Notes: generated by a model from the letters alone, not told the origin. Shown: positions 22,687 through 34,740, counted from the first letter of the stretch. The stretch is 64,000 nucleotides of DNA from Triatoma infestans (GCA_011037195.1 JAAEAF010001123.1:169607-233606); one strand, 5' to 3'. Program-made: numbers and translations.

Positions 22687-22800
22687 ATGGAAGCTTCTAC
22701 TTTACCATTAAAGTTTTTTAAATAAATATATAATTTAGCAGTTATACGCGGGACTAGAACTGGGGATCTCCTACCATGCTCATAACCACTTATGTGTTTC
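22687..22800 (-). repeat. Second tRNA-like SINE family, partial
   Basis: The + strand shows GGGACTAGAACTGGGGATCT and CATGCTCATAACCACT, the reverse of a B box and a box A (AGTGGTTATGAGCATG). The unique part, AAGCTTCTACTTTACCATTA, matches 23588. The copy is interrupted where a transposase relic begins. Confidence 0.65.
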
Positions 22801-22834
22801 AGCCTACCATTTGTGTTTCAGCATCTGCCTACAA

Positions 22835-23000
22835 AGCAAGATCCACCTAAGAGTGCTAAGACTGAATACGCCTAAGTTTGTTAGTACAGCAGATTGGCCT
22901 CCAGGAAGCCCAGACCTCAATCACCCTGGGAACTACAGTATATGGTCACATCTTGGGGAGAATGGCTTGTCACAGACGGCATTCCAGTCTGAACAGCCTA
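22835..23000 (+). pseudogene. mariner/Tc1-superfamily transposase C-terminal relic
   Basis: The frame contains LRLNTPKFVSTADWPPGSPDLN followed by YSIWSHL; WPP-SPDLN-(L/D)YS-W is the hallmark block around the third catalytic aspartate of mariner/Tc1 transposases, which cut and rejoin element ends. The text just upstream (ACAAAGCAAGATCCACC) reads as the usual H/Y-KARSTQE block in another frame, so there is a frameshift near 22850. An inserted Gly-Asn replaces the usual P-L-D after SPDLN. The N-terminal DNA-binding part and the first two catalytic Asp residues are absent. It is a dead 3' fragment. Confidence 0.7.
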
Positions 23001-23254
23001 AAAATCGTCAGTGCAGACAGGTCGTAATTTTCCACTTTCAAACATTCATTTCCAGGAAAAGAGATTTTTAGAGAGTACTGAGGGGGGGGGGAGTTTAGCT
23101 TCGCTAATCGCTATATTGCCAGCAAACAGGCTTACTGACTTGACAAATTGTCTGGTTTTATCCGAGTCCATATTGGCCGAATTCAATTAACTAATTTATA
23201 AAATAAAAAAAAATTTGATCGTAAGGGATTTTTCTGTTATTTAATTGTTCTGTT

Positions 23255-23259
23255 CACAT

Positions 23260-23290
<31 letters not shown>

Positions 23291-23365
23291 TACACACACA
23301 CATACACACACACACACACATACACACACACACACATACATACACATACACACACACACACAAAC
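23255..23365 (+). repeat. (CA)n microsatellite with CATACA interruptions
   Basis: About 110 bp of CA repeats with regular ATACA interruptions. The open frames on both strands here are artefacts of the repeat. Confidence 0.9.
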
Positions 23366-23587
23366 ATAACACTCAATTTAAATTTGAAAAACATTATTTC
23401 CAAATTCTCCAGCCACAATATCGACAATTTCATAAAATCCATATAACTTCCAATGGGTATGCCGCTAGAGATGGATTTTGTTTTTCTATAGTTATTTTTC
23501 TGTTGCCTCTAAAACCTTAATTAAAGTATACAAATGTCTATTTTTTTCTGGCGGGCTTAACTATCAAATAAGGTGTCGTGAACGGTA

Positions 23588-23725
23588 GGCGGAAGCTCCT
23601 ACTTTACCATTAACATTTTTTTAACGAGCACAAAATTTAGATGTTCTACACGGGACTCGAACTGGGTACCTCCCAGTTACAAGACCATGCTCATAACCAC
23701 TAAACCAAACCCGCCTTTCAATCAA
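23588..23725 (-). repeat. Second tRNA-like SINE family
   Basis: On the - strand: box A TTTAGTGGTTATGAGCATGG, box B GTTCGAGTCCC, then a unique part ending in ATGGTAAAGTAGGAGCTTCC. The same order occurs at 22687 and 26160. Confidence 0.75.
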
Positions 23726-25779
23726 TAATTAAACATTTCAATAAAACAGTATTTCGATCTCAACGTTCTCAACGTACACAGCTCTATTCTACCTTGAATA
23801 GCTCCAGTGGACGGGTACCAAAGTACTCGAGAGATACAGCAAATACAGAATTTTTTTTTAAATCTGCTCTGGCCATTCATTGCCTTATGAACATCTCCTT
23901 ATAATTTTAAGAACTGACATTTGGAAGCTAATATACTAAGATAATTTAAGTTTATAGCAGATACTAAGTTTATAGACAGGCACCAGTTCTTCAGGGCTAT
24001 TCTTTTTCGTTCAATTAAAATAAAACCCATTCAATCCCAAGTAGGAAACCACAGTTGCACTGCTAAATATTAAGACTAAATAACATTCATTAAGATTTTG
24101 ATTGATTTAATTAATTAATATTTAGTAATCAAGATTAATTGATTTAGGTAATTGTTTTGAAATTGAAAGATCGAGAGAGAGAGAGAGAGAATGTTGGAGA
24201 GCAAACTGAAGCATAATACCTAATGAGTGATTTCTTAATAAGAGAAGTTAGATCAAGTGATTAGGATGGAGAAGGGTTAAAGATTCTCTTTCCGCTTACC
24301 TCGAATGGGACTTCGAGGATTTTAAGCGGATAAATGAGCTAATAATAAACAGTAGCTGTATCTGTGAGGTTTATTGATTAGAATAAACCTACCAGCTAAT
24401 AAAAACTTGACAGATAAAAAGGTTATAATTTAATGGCATTTTTACTTTTTATTTTTACTGCTGTAAGTTTCGGCATCCATCTTTAGAACGACGTAATTTT
24501 TAACACCCACTTACTTACTGGAGCTCAGCACACAATGGTTCGTCTTCAAAAGGAAGAAAAGAAAAGAAAGAAAAGGGCAAATCATTGGAACAATTATGGA
24601 AAATAATAATAAATGAGAAGAAAGAAAAGCATTCTAATTAGTCTGGAATAAAAGAAAAAATGGGAAAACTTAGCGGTGCAGGTAAAAAGGAAAATGAAAT
24701 TTTCCTCATGAAGTGAATAAAACAATCTCTATTTTGATAATAATAAAGAGAGGATGGTACACACGTGTGTCTGTCTGTATGAGCTGGGCTTTTTTATTTT
24801 CTTTCTTTATATCTTTTACTTTTTCATTCTTTATACATTTCGTTTTTTGTTTGTTTCCTGTTCTCAAAGATTACGGTGTTACCTATTGTTCGGTGCTCTA
24901 TTCCACTAGTATTAAACAGACATTGCGGCTTTCTAACATGCTGGTAATTTAGAATTTGCCACCTGTTTGAGCCTGTTCTCTACTATTGAGTGTGCTCTAC
25001 TCTTTATTGCCGAAATATACTGTTTGGACCAATTTCTAAAATGCAAAACATTCAAATATGTCACTGCTGAAAGCCAATCAATTTATTATCAGTAAACATG
25101 ATCACATTTGTGAATTTTTTTCCATAATTTTCTGTATACTTTCCTTACTTTATTATTAAAATATTTTGGCGGATATATTCAAGTGGTAAAGTGAAAATTG
25201 GCAATTTCGAATTTTACTGCTCTATTTGTTGATTCGTAAAAAAACATTGAAGCCGCAACAAATTCATCGGAATTATATGATTAGGCCATATTGGCGCTGA
25301 TTTATCAATAATCTAAAATAACAAATCACATAAAATATTATAAACAAATAAAAAAAGAATAACATTTTATAAACAAAAAGAAAATCCAAAATCAATATGG
25401 AAAACTTGAACAAAACATCCATTTCCCGGCGGGCGATAGTGTTTTACGAACTTATCCCCGTGGGACTAAATTCTAGACAGCTTATAGTTATATAGAGGAC
25501 GGGGCTTCTTCGTTAAGCTCCTCCACATCTTAGGGCTCTCTAAACCAGCGATCAGGAATGTCCTAAACAACCACTACTAGATAAATCCTATGGATTAACT
25601 TTACAACTTGTAATACGCTTAAATTGGGTCAAACCCAAATCTTGTTGGCTATATTTTAACATATTAAAGCAAACAAAAATATACATATTTACATACATTT
25701 ACTCAACATATACACATGTGCTATTTAAAGTTAAATATGCTTTTTTATATACGCATATGGCTATGTATACGATTTTTTT
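23726..25779. other. Non-coding stretch
   Basis: No recognisable gene. It holds a (GA)n tract at 24174-24189. The 79-codon frame at 24713-24952 (+) is rich in Phe and Ser and has no domain that I know. Confidence 0.5.
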
Positions 25780-26159
25780 TGTCAAAGATGAATCAATATT
25801 GGACAAGTAATACAGAAATCATTTCCATTTTCTCTTACGATCATGCGACCGTGACAAGTTTTCGAAATTACGTGTTCACCAGAAATACATGTTCTGAGGT
25901 CCTTTGATAAGAAAAAAATGTTTTTAACGAACGGTCTGAATGTCTATAAGCTCAGACTTACTAGTATTCCACTGCAACTGATTTCGGGCAAAATCCATCA
26001 ACCGGAATCGCAAGTTTAATGAATGTATTTTTGTGCCTTCAGTATTACGTTATTTTCTATATTCCTTGAACTTATACTACAAAAGTAAAACAAAAGTAAT
26101 TGCTTATTTTTTCCGACAGGTCTAACTACAAATTAGATGTTCAGGTTGGGGGTGGAATA

Positions 26160-26280
26160 CTTTGCTATTAACAGTTTTAAACAAATATAAATTTAGGGGT
26201 CATAAGCTGGATTCGAACTGTGGTTCCTCACAAGTTACAAGTCCCTGCTCATAACCACTACACCAAACCACCCCTTATTA
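26160..26280 (-). repeat. Second tRNA-like SINE family
   Basis: On the - strand: GGTTTGGTGTAGTGGTTATG (box A region), then GTTCGAATCCAGC (box B). It matches 23588-23725. Confidence 0.75.
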
Positions 26281-26378
26281 TCTAAGTACATAAACACCAT
26301 ATTTGTTGTGGTGGTTGGTTCCGCAGAGCTGGAAAGCATCAGAGACATTTTCCGTGGTAGCCTGCTTCATTTTGTGGT

Positions 26379-26416
26379 CATCGACCGGTTTCGGGCGTTC
26401 GCCCATCTTCAGGATG
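26379..26416 (-). ncRNA. Hammerhead ribozyme motif, element B left arm
   Basis: On the - strand: CATC, CTGAAGA, T, GGGC-GAAC-GCCC, GAAA, CCGGTC, GATG. Stem I (CATC with GATG) and stem II are perfect. ACCGGT is self-complementary, which suits a dimeric type I hammerhead. All core bases are present and cleavage would follow GUC. Confidence 0.85.
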
Positions 26417-27159
26417 CGTTCTTCAGACAGTGTGCCAACACAGACTCGTACAGAGACTTAGTTTCACACTAACTGAGGTGTTTTTTAAATACTAAACTCT
26501 TAAACTAGGTAAAGGGATGTGGCCAGATGGGTGGGAAAACACGTGTTTGGGTTGTTAAAGGGCAAATTCTTTTCTTACAGTGGACGCGCGGGTCTAATCT
26601 TTAACTCTGTTGTTGGAGGGAGACTTACTTCACAATTAACTAACCAAAATATTAAGAATATACAAAAAATAAAAAATAAGATACACAAAATAAATCTAAA
26701 TAAAATTAAACAACGATTAAACTAACATTTTAAAATTCATTCATTCGTTTAAAACTGAACGATTTTTTATATAATTAAGTTAAGTTTTCCAGTTCCAAAG
26801 AATTAAGAAATTCCAGTCTTTCTTTCACTTTTTCACGCAACCCTCACATCCTCGCAAGCATGTATACCTAATTATGTTTTCTTATATAATTAAGTTTTTT
26901 ATTATGCATCCCACAAACCGTGTCACATCATCACTCACATACATCATCCAAATACGCTTTTTATATATATATATATATATATCTAAACTAGTAAAGTTAT
27001 ATGTACATAGTAGATTTAAAACTAAACCTAGGTGTTTTCCCACCCATCTGGCCACACCCCTTTACCTAGTTTAAGAGTTTAGTATTTTAAACATACACCT
27101 CAGTTAGTGTGAAACTAAGTCTCTGTACGAGTCTGTGTTGGCACACTGTCTGAAAAGCG

Positions 27160-27197
27160 CATCCTGAAGATGGGCGAACGCCCGAAACCGGTCGATG
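27160..27197 (+). ncRNA. Hammerhead ribozyme motif, element B right arm
   Basis: CATC at 27160, CTGAAGA, T, GGGC-GAAC-GCCC, GAAA, CCGGTC, then GATG ending at 27197. It is identical to the left-arm motif and has an intact core. Confidence 0.85.
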
Positions 27198-27480
27198 ACC
27201 ACAAAATGAAGCAGGCTACCACGGAAAATGTTTCTGATACATAAACACCTGTTGCTTTTAAGTAAAACATTTTCCGAAATTTTTTCGACACGACTTCAAT
27301 GATTTTCTTTAAATTTGGAATACTAACTGCACAGATATAGACCTATCGCTTTTATCTACAATATATATCTGGAAAATTGCTATTAGGGTTCTGAGGAATC
27401 TATGACGTTAAAATTCAAGTGTGTTAGTTTCATTTACTGGCGCTCTCTTCTAAGCTACAATGTAATTACTACTAAACCTG

Positions 27481-27794
27481 CGTGGGCAGCTACTTGTCTT
27501 CTCTCCGTCTCACTCTTTATATTAGGACAAATGAGTAGATTCACATTTGGACTCAGGATTTTTTTGAAGTATGAACAAGAAAAGGGAAACTTGGGTGGTA
27601 ATTGTTCTCTGAAAATTTGACCGGTCTAGCGTGTAAGCAGTAACACTAACATTATCTTGCGGATTAGAAGGGAACTAGAAATGTATGTGATATACCATCA
27701 CAACTGAGAATACATTAGCAACAAATCGGTTTGTGCAAATTGGGAACAGTCCCCAATCCCATTGAATTTCCTGGAGAAAATTTTTTTTTTGTAT
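27481..27794. other. Non-coding stretch
   Basis: No recognisable gene or repeat. Confidence 0.5.
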
Positions 27795-27960
27795 TTAAGG
27801 CGCGTCAACATCTATGGTCATTGGAGCCCGGAGCCTTCTCAGTGCACTGCCGGAGGCAACACTGTTACAGACAACACTGTCCATTACCGGACAGTGAGCT
27901 GTAGAGGCTCCTAGGACACGTGGGAGTCCACTACGCTAACCAATTAGCTATTCCCTTCCC
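27795..27960 (-). repeat. tRNA-derived SINE, internally deleted
   Basis: It has the GACGCGCCTTAAAT-type tail with a poly(A) (T run on +), then GCCGGCAGTGCACTGAGAAG and CAGTGAGCTGTAGAGGCTCC blocks. The B box region is lost and only a CTAATTGGTTAGCG-like head remnant follows. Confidence 0.7.
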
Positions 27961-29214
27961 TTCTGGTGATAATTTAATTACAAAAATTTGACACCTTTTC
28001 AATTATTCCCTCTTACAGGAGAAAGGGAAAGTAATTACAAAAATTGATTATCAACTCTTTTAATCTATGAATCTAATAGATAGATACATTCAGCACCATC
28101 GACAGTATTCACAAGATGACAATAGATATAAGAGAAGGGGGCGAATTTTTAAATTAAAAGTTTAATTATTAAAAAATAATCTTTGAAAATAAAAACCAGA
28201 TTCTTATCGTTAGGAAAATAGACTTCTATAAGAAATTTTTGAAGTAAATTCAATATTGAAATATCTTATAACACAACCGTGGCACTGCAGATCGAAATAT
28301 CATTGAAACCTTTACCCATTCACCCAAAAGCACCAACTTTGACCAATAAAAACGAAACAAAGCGAAATAACTGTCCAAGTTTAACTATACTGTACATGTT
28401 ACGGCCAAAATTAGGTTCTCTGTACTGTTTGTGCCTTTTACTCCTCTATCTCTCTCTATATATACATATATCTCCTACTCTACACCCACGGTGAGTAGAC
28501 TCATTCACCCTCCCTGGGACATTGTCCAACCCATCCATCCCAACTGGTCTCTTTATCAGTTTGAATTGAACCGGTATGCACGCTCTTTGTTCTTTCTATT
28601 ACCTTGTTCTGTGAGCAACCTTGCTACCGTTTTTTTCTTGTTTCCATTGTGCCAGTTTCTCCCCCCCCCTTTAAGATAGAATATTGAAAATACAATGAAA
28701 AAGATAAAAATTGATGGTGAAATATTCACACTATTTCTCTCATATAACTGACCTCCTTTCTTCTAATTTCTTATTTATTATAACCTTATTATTTTGTAGG
28801 TGACGGAGCCAGAAATAGGTCGCTGAAGTGGTACTTTATAGCAAAATCTGAGTGCTACTTGTCCCACGACTTCTTAATAGTCCAAGTTCTGGAAAATCGT
28901 TTTAGCCGTTTTTGGGAAAATTGCAAAATCTAGATAATGGAGCCCGAAGGTAGGGATGACCACTCCCTAGCACTCAGGCCCCCCTCCACTTCCATACCTT
29001 CCCTAGAGATCCCGAGAAGAGCTTCCTTCCTGGAGCCTCATCAAAGGCGAATATTAAAATAATAGGAAGAAGAAGAAGGAGATCAAGAACACATCTTATC
29101 GTTACAACTAAGTCACTGTCAGCTCTATTAGTTTTGGTAATGCTATGAATCGGAGAAGACACCGTTGCATATCTTTAACTATCTTGAGGATCTGGCTGCA
29201 CTATGGGTTCCAAT
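27961..29214. other. Non-coding stretch
   Basis: No supported gene. The 82-codon frame at 28431-28679 (+) is rich in Leu/Ser/Pro with no domain that I recognise. Confidence 0.45.
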
Positions 29215-29600
29215 TCTGAGAGAAGAGAAGCCTGAAGCATCATTCTCTAAAAGAGAGCCAATGTCTAGACTTAATAAATGCTGGAAAATAGTAAGGCTAG
29301 GACATGAATTCCGGGCAGTAGCGCTTGTCAAAATTTGAGAGGCATGCAATCATCTAGTAAAATTAGGCTTCGCATGCTGTCAGGTTTCCCAATGGGAAAT
29401 TTTGAGAGCACCTTGAAAAAGACTGGTCCGAGGAAGCAATGACACCTGGAAATTCTGTAAAAGTATGAAGATGAAGAGAGTTCAATATACTTTCTGTCGG
29501 AGTACGATGTTGTCAGCCATGTTATAGAAGGCTTGAGTACCTACGGTAAATTGACAAGGATATCATTTCCATAGATAAACATTCCCAGGATCTATAATTT
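29215..29600 (+). pseudogene. R1/I-like non-LTR element, C-terminal region relic
   Basis: Around 29366, GGCTTCGCATGCTGTCAGG and the following text align with the inverted relic at 19540-20065 and carry an RMLSGF-like start of the C-terminal zinc-knuckle region, with several stops. It is weaker than the 19.5-kb copy and supported mainly by that comparison. Confidence 0.4.
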
Positions 29601-30659
29601 CAGAGGGAAATTAATCTGGAAGGGTTGCTGTAGTGGTTGCTGAGAAGTTTCATTCCAGAAATAATAGAGGGGCACAAAGACTTTTTTTTGGTGGCAGTTC
29701 TCTGGGAGAATGGATAGTGCGCTCTAAAACGGAGATAGAGAGAGAGTAACTACAACAGATTCTCTTTGAATGAGTTGAAGCGAGGAGCCCTATCAAGTGA
29801 TGCTATTATCTACTTGCTCATCTGTACTAATGCCTATATAAGCCAATAAACAAAAATATGCAAACAATTGCACCATATTCCACTGGAGTCTATCATGGAA
29901 TAATGGAATTTTAATTAACACACTCTCTGTCCTTCTCTCTCCACTCTGTTCTGTCTGTCTCTCTCTTTTGCGGAGCAATATACTTTTCATTTGTGGTTAG
30001 ACCTTGAAATTTGTGTATAAAGAAGGCGTAAGGTAACGTGGTTGGGGCAAATGTTTATTTTGTGGTGGGAGCAGTGGGAAGGCTGGCAGAAGGGGGGTGG
30101 GAAAGAGAGAGAGTGAGTGAATGAGCACGGCAGATTTATATTGCGTGAGTTCGCATTTCTATGGTAATAAATGGTATAGTGGTAGAGCTCACTCCCCGCG
30201 TCTAGACTGCGCTAGTGTTCGTCCGCATTCTCTGACGTTGGCCCGATATACCCATCCGCTCTGGTTTTCCCATGATAAGATGAAATGGTTGTAATCATAA
30301 TCGTGTAGAAGTGTTTCTCCCACTAAAAGGGGTATGTACACCTTTATGAAAAATGCATTTTGTTTGTACGTACTAGCCTCAAGATGTTTGCGTGTGTGTG
30401 TGTGTGTGCATATATTAGTAAAAGTGCGTGCGCATATGTAATATTAAGGGTTGTTTTCTCTACCCTCATTCGCCCACACTTCTTCCAGAGTACAATTCCA
30501 TACTGCACGATATTCCTTGCATGTTTCAAACTAATTGGAGTGTTCTACAACTTTAGAATTAGATTAATTTAAAATTATAATTTTCTCACATACATTAAAA
30601 AAATGGAAATCAAAAATAAAATTCACCCAGATTATACCATTTCCACTTTACGAAAAATA
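29601..30659. other. Non-coding stretch
   Basis: No recognisable gene. It holds GA-rich tracts near 29735-29750 and 30103-30120 and a (GT)n tract at 30391-30408. Confidence 0.5.
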
Positions 30660-31200
30660 CCACTCAGAGGTATTGTAATCAGGTGGACTTTTTTCTTACA
30701 TCATATTATTTTTGTATGAGGAAGTATTGTGATCATGTCAACTTTTTAAATTGAATTTTCACCAGATTATATGTTGTTGAGTTTTTTCATGTTTTCCAGG
30801 TTTTGAATATAAAAAACATTTTCTGTCCTTGTGTGTGTGAACGTGAAGTGAGTGTGTGCAAGAAATAACAAAATATCTCAAAACGACAAAATCTTCCTTT
30901 CAAAATTTACTAACCGGAAGTGCGACTTTACTGAATGGTTTATTTTTCCGGTTTTCGTGATTTTCTCGGAGATTATTCCAACGATTTCCTTTAAACATTG
31001 AATACTATCTACTTGTCATTTTTTACTTTCTCTTACTGTTAGTAATATGAGAATATCTCATATGTTTAATACAAGTTCTCAAAAGTGAAAAGTCGCAGAA
31101 ACAGGACGACCACCGCACAGACACGAAGATAGTTGTGCGGAATTTATGGGGTTAATTTTAAATTTTATATTTCGTTGGTTCAATGGTTTTAGAACATGTA
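30660..31200 (+). repeat. Family X copy
   Basis: The head at 30716-30770 (TATGAGGAAGTATTGTGATC), ACAAAATATCTCAAAACGAC, and a module with AACCGGAAGTGCGACTTTAC near 30910. A second, rearranged head piece follows after TACTTTCTCTTACTGTTAGT at 31024. Confidence 0.75.
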
Positions 31201-31419
31201 AATAAGTATTCTACGCCTGATGCAACTGCCCATTTGACAGATACCGTTTACAAAATTTGTTTATTTTTATTTTCCAAATGGATTACAATTTTGTTGGAAA
31301 AAATTTCAAATAATAGTGATAGACCTCATAAGGTGTAGTGGCGGTACACCACAGTGGTGTAGTTAGTTACTTTGCCAGTTTTGAAGAAAATCATTAGAAA
31401 AAGCCTTCCGTTTGACAGA

Positions 31420-31620
31420 TTTTTTTTTAATCGCAACGAATTCTAAAGACTTCCGGAACAACAAGTTTGAGCTTCGTGTGAGTTTTTGTGATGTTCTGTT
31501 TATTCGTAGATCAATCGTTTAAAATCAACTTTTTGATCTCTTCGGGGGACCACAAACGTGGTACTTCCTTCGAGAACTTAATTTCAAAAAAACATACAAG
31601 ATTGCAACAATGTGTTTTAT
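31420..31620 (-). repeat. Family X head fragment
   Basis: Inverted head sequence: TTTGAGCTTCGTGTGAG, GGGGGACCACAAACGTGGTA, then ATACAAGATTGCAACAATGT. Strongly diverged. Confidence 0.5.
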
Positions 31621-32399
31621 CGTAGGAAATAAAGTTATATAAAAGCTGTGTCGGATAAGAGGAGTTCGGCACACATATTTCAACTGTTCTGGTAAAGTGA
31701 AAACTTTACAAAATGAGACTCATACAGTTTTAGTGGTTGTAAGGAAGGCTTTAAGGTCCTCTCTACAGGACGACAAGTTGAAAGTTGAAATAGTTCTGGA
31801 TGGCTAGTATCCTGGGAGTTTCCTTCCAACACTCTTCTCCACCCTCGGCAAGCCAATAGTATGGTGCACTAGTTATCCACTGGGGACTCAGGATACCACA
31901 CTGCTATTGTTAAACGTGTAGAACAAGGCGTGCGGGGCGTTGGTCCGCAGACCGAACAACTGACGCAAGGAGAGAGGAAATGAGGACGGCTTTGACCTCA
32001 ATCTTGTCCCAAATCTCCTTCCTCTTTCATTTCAGTTGTAACAAGTAATGAGTATAATTATAAGTATTTTGGCCGGCTTACTATTGACTGGGTTATTTCA
32101 GCCAATTGGAGAATAGCAAAATAAATTGAAACTCATGGTTTGGTTAATTAAATTAATTAAAGTATAGCTTTCTGCAAGATGTTAGTTTATTTCTCGATTG
32201 AATTAAAATATTTTGAAATTCTTATAAACACTCGAAGATATTTATTTCTATCTTCATAATACAAATAATTTAATACAATTATAAAAATCTGTAACGAAAC
32301 ACTCACATCACTTTTATCGCGAAACCTTAATTTTTTCGTATTCGAAGAGACCTCAGAACATGTTTCTTTTGACGGGGGAGGGAAAATTCAATGTCAAAC
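31621..32399. other. Non-coding stretch
   Basis: No gene signature. The 31740-31990 part is richer in GC than its surroundings, but I recognise nothing in it. Confidence 0.45.
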
Positions 32400-33385
32400 A
32401 TGTCATGAAGAGTCGCACATAATTGCAGTAAGAGAAGGTAAAAACGCCGTAGATATATACATATCGATTTTCTTTTACTGCACTTCTCACAGCTCTGATC
32501 GATATATGTTCTAAAAGAATTTGGTGTGAAACACTCACACGACTTTCTCTTACTGCAGTTCACACAGATTAAAGTGACTAATTTTCTTCAAACTTATAAT
32601 TATTACTAAATGTTTGCTTGTCTTCAATTTTATATCAATTAGAGAATATAAACTTAATAAAATGACTTTTTGAAGAAACCATACTCCCCCCTCCACCTAG
32701 AACTTCTTTAAATGAACATTTTCGGAAAAAAGTTCCCAACGAAAGTGACAGGTCTCTGTATTCCGTTAGTAAGGCAAATATAATGAAATTTGCCGGTGTT
32801 TTTATCGATAAAATCGCAGAAAAGGAAATAATTCAGTATTAAGACACTTCCGGTCAACGATTTCCTTCAAATTCAGCATTTTGACAACATATTTAATTCT
32901 AATTAATATTTTTTAGATAATAGAATTATTGTATAATAAACTAAAATAGCACTCAGGATAGCATAATCCCATCCGGCCCCCAAAAGCTCCCTTAAATATA
33001 TTTTCTGGGAGAAATGTGACAAATAAAAGTTGTAGTTCTTTGTATGTGTAGACGATATAAAAAGTGCAAAGAAAATTTTCGAAGTCGCTTTCAAAAAAAA
33101 ATCTCAAAAAAGCCGAAAATAATTGTACAGTAAAGTGGTACTTCCGGTTGAGGAATTTTGATAAGTAAATTTCTGACGGATCCCCTGATGATACCCTCAA
33201 GGAATATCAATGTTGAACTTACTGCGTTCTTTCGTTTTTCAGTATGCTGTTCACATACACACGCACACATACCAACCATTTCAAAAACCCACTTTTTTGG
33301 ACTCCAGGGACCTCAAAACGTGTATTTCCGGTGAAAACTCGATATCGAAAGTTTGACACGATTGCTCTAACAGTAGAGAAAGGTA
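32400..33385 (-). repeat. Family X copy, near full length
   Basis: Tail at 32519-32570 (TTGGTGTGAAACACTCACAC, CTTTCTCTTACTGCAGTTC), module starts on the - strand near 33145 and 32850, and head at 33290-33385 (TATTTCCGGTGAAAACTCGA). A short extra tail-like piece lies at 32424-32440. Confidence 0.85.
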
Positions 33386-34370
33386 AAAAAAGCGGAATTT
33401 TTACTAGATGTTTTAAATAGTAGAGTTTATATAGAGTAGAGTTTATGTATATGCAAAAAATTTCGAATATGTATATGCATAACGTCGACCATCAATTCTG
33501 CTTCTACTTACAATAGCCTGAGCTCTTCACATCGGACTGTGGTTTGTTACAATTACGATCGATCAGAAAACAAGGTAATTAATATTTGATTTATTGATAA
33601 AAAAATGATAATTTGGGAGCAATTTTAACAGAATTTCCACTGTTATATAATACAGGGAGCACTGTTATTATATGTTCTAATTTACCTTTTTTTCTAAATA
33701 AGTTACACGTAATATATACGTTTTATATTGGCAATTTGCCCTAAAATTACTAGGCGGCACATACAGAGAAGTTTAATAAGAGATTTCGTATTGGCTAATT
33801 CAATAAAATTGCCGGGTTTAACAGTGGTAGTGGGGGATGGTTGAGGTGTAGTAAACTAAGTTACTAATAACATAGGGCTGAATTTTATGCGAATATATAC
33901 GATGTATGTAGTATAATACACGCTTCCCTCTCACTCACTCTCTCTCTTTACAGCGTACACTCCCTTAATTCAAACGGTACTTTTAACTCTTGGCTACAAC
34001 ACACAGAGAGCGCTGCTTGGGAGATTGGAAGAGAAATTGAATATTTATTAAATTAATCTCTCTCGCTCAATCTCTCTCATACTTACACACACACACACAC
34101 ACACGTACATTCTATCACTGCTACACCCGACCAGTGAGGAAAACCCTTGTTGTAAACTCTCTCACCAGTGATACTCTAAACTAAAATTTAATTTCCTGTT
34201 GCAATTTCTCTAATTCCCTTTAGCCTTTATTAATATAATCCGTTAGTTCGTAAAGTTGATTATAGATTGGGCTCATCTCGCCTTCTGCCATGGTATCCGT
34301 TCTACGTTCCTTTAGGCAATTTTGAAGTTTTTTTTGTGTGTTTATTTATTTAAAAAAATATTAAGGACTC
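33386..34370. other. Non-coding stretch with microsatellite
   Basis: No gene signature. It holds CT-rich sequence near 33930-33950 and a (CA)n tract at 34085-34104. Confidence 0.5.
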
Positions 34371-34740
34371 CAAATTTTTATTACTTTCTCTTACTTCTGG
34401 TTGGAGCGTATTTCGGCTGAGTGAAATTTCAGCGGAAATACATGTGCGAAAAAGTGAATGGTCTATATTTGTGTTGTGTTTGAACAAAAAACGAATACAA
34501 ATACCAGGTAGTTCCTCAAACTTAATGATCTCTATGTGATAATAAAGTTTTGGACAAAATCCGATCAACCAGTACAGCAATTTTAAGTTTTCCACTAAAC
34601 TACCACTTCAGTATAATGTATGGTTTTCTACCACGTATATAATATTAACATAAACCAGAAGTATTGTTATAATGCAATTTTCAAGAAAATCAATTAACCG
34701 AAAGTGCGACTTTCGAAAATAGGTTTCTGAACGCCATGAT
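34371..34740 (+). repeat. Family X copy, diverged
   Basis: It starts TTATTACTTTCTCTTACTTC and includes the GAAATTTCAGCGGAAATACA head block and the CCACTTCAGTATAATGTATG block of the second X subfamily. Confidence 0.6.

Larger units (their letters stand above)
26299..27237 (-). mobile_element. Hammerhead foldback element B, 939 bp
   Basis: TACATAAACACC at 26287-26298 is repeated at 27238-27249, a perfect 12-bp target-site duplication. Arms of about 210 bp (about 26338-26548 and 27028-27237) are near-identical inverted copies, with an outward-facing intact hammerhead in each. A one-sided extension (TTGTGGTGGTTGGTTCCGCA) marks the left end, so it is inverted relative to elements A and C. The interior (26550-27027) is AT-rich, has a (TA)n tract at 26963-26982 and no recognisable gene; the 68-codon frame at 26519 has no domain that I know. 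I infer a non-autonomous Penelope-related element. Confidence 0.85.
25780..27480 (+). repeat. Family X copy split by a SINE and hammerhead element B
   Basis: The head starts near GATCATGCGACCGTGACAAG at 25839 and module sequence follows to about 26130. After the SINE at 26160-26280, TACATAAACACC (an X block seen elsewhere as CACATAAATACC) appears on both sides of element B. The module then continues to about 27480. Confidence 0.7.

Noticed and set aside
23245..23520. 91-codon and overlapping 62-codon open frames
   Set aside because: They are products of the (CA)n microsatellite read in open frames on both strands.
26519..26725. Protein encoded by hammerhead element B
   Set aside because: The 68-codon frame starts in the inverted arm, has no domain that I recognise and no counterpart in elements A or C.
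33180..33200. Hammerhead core CCTGATGATA
   Set aside because: It is part of the X head in many copies, with no stem II or GAAA box following.
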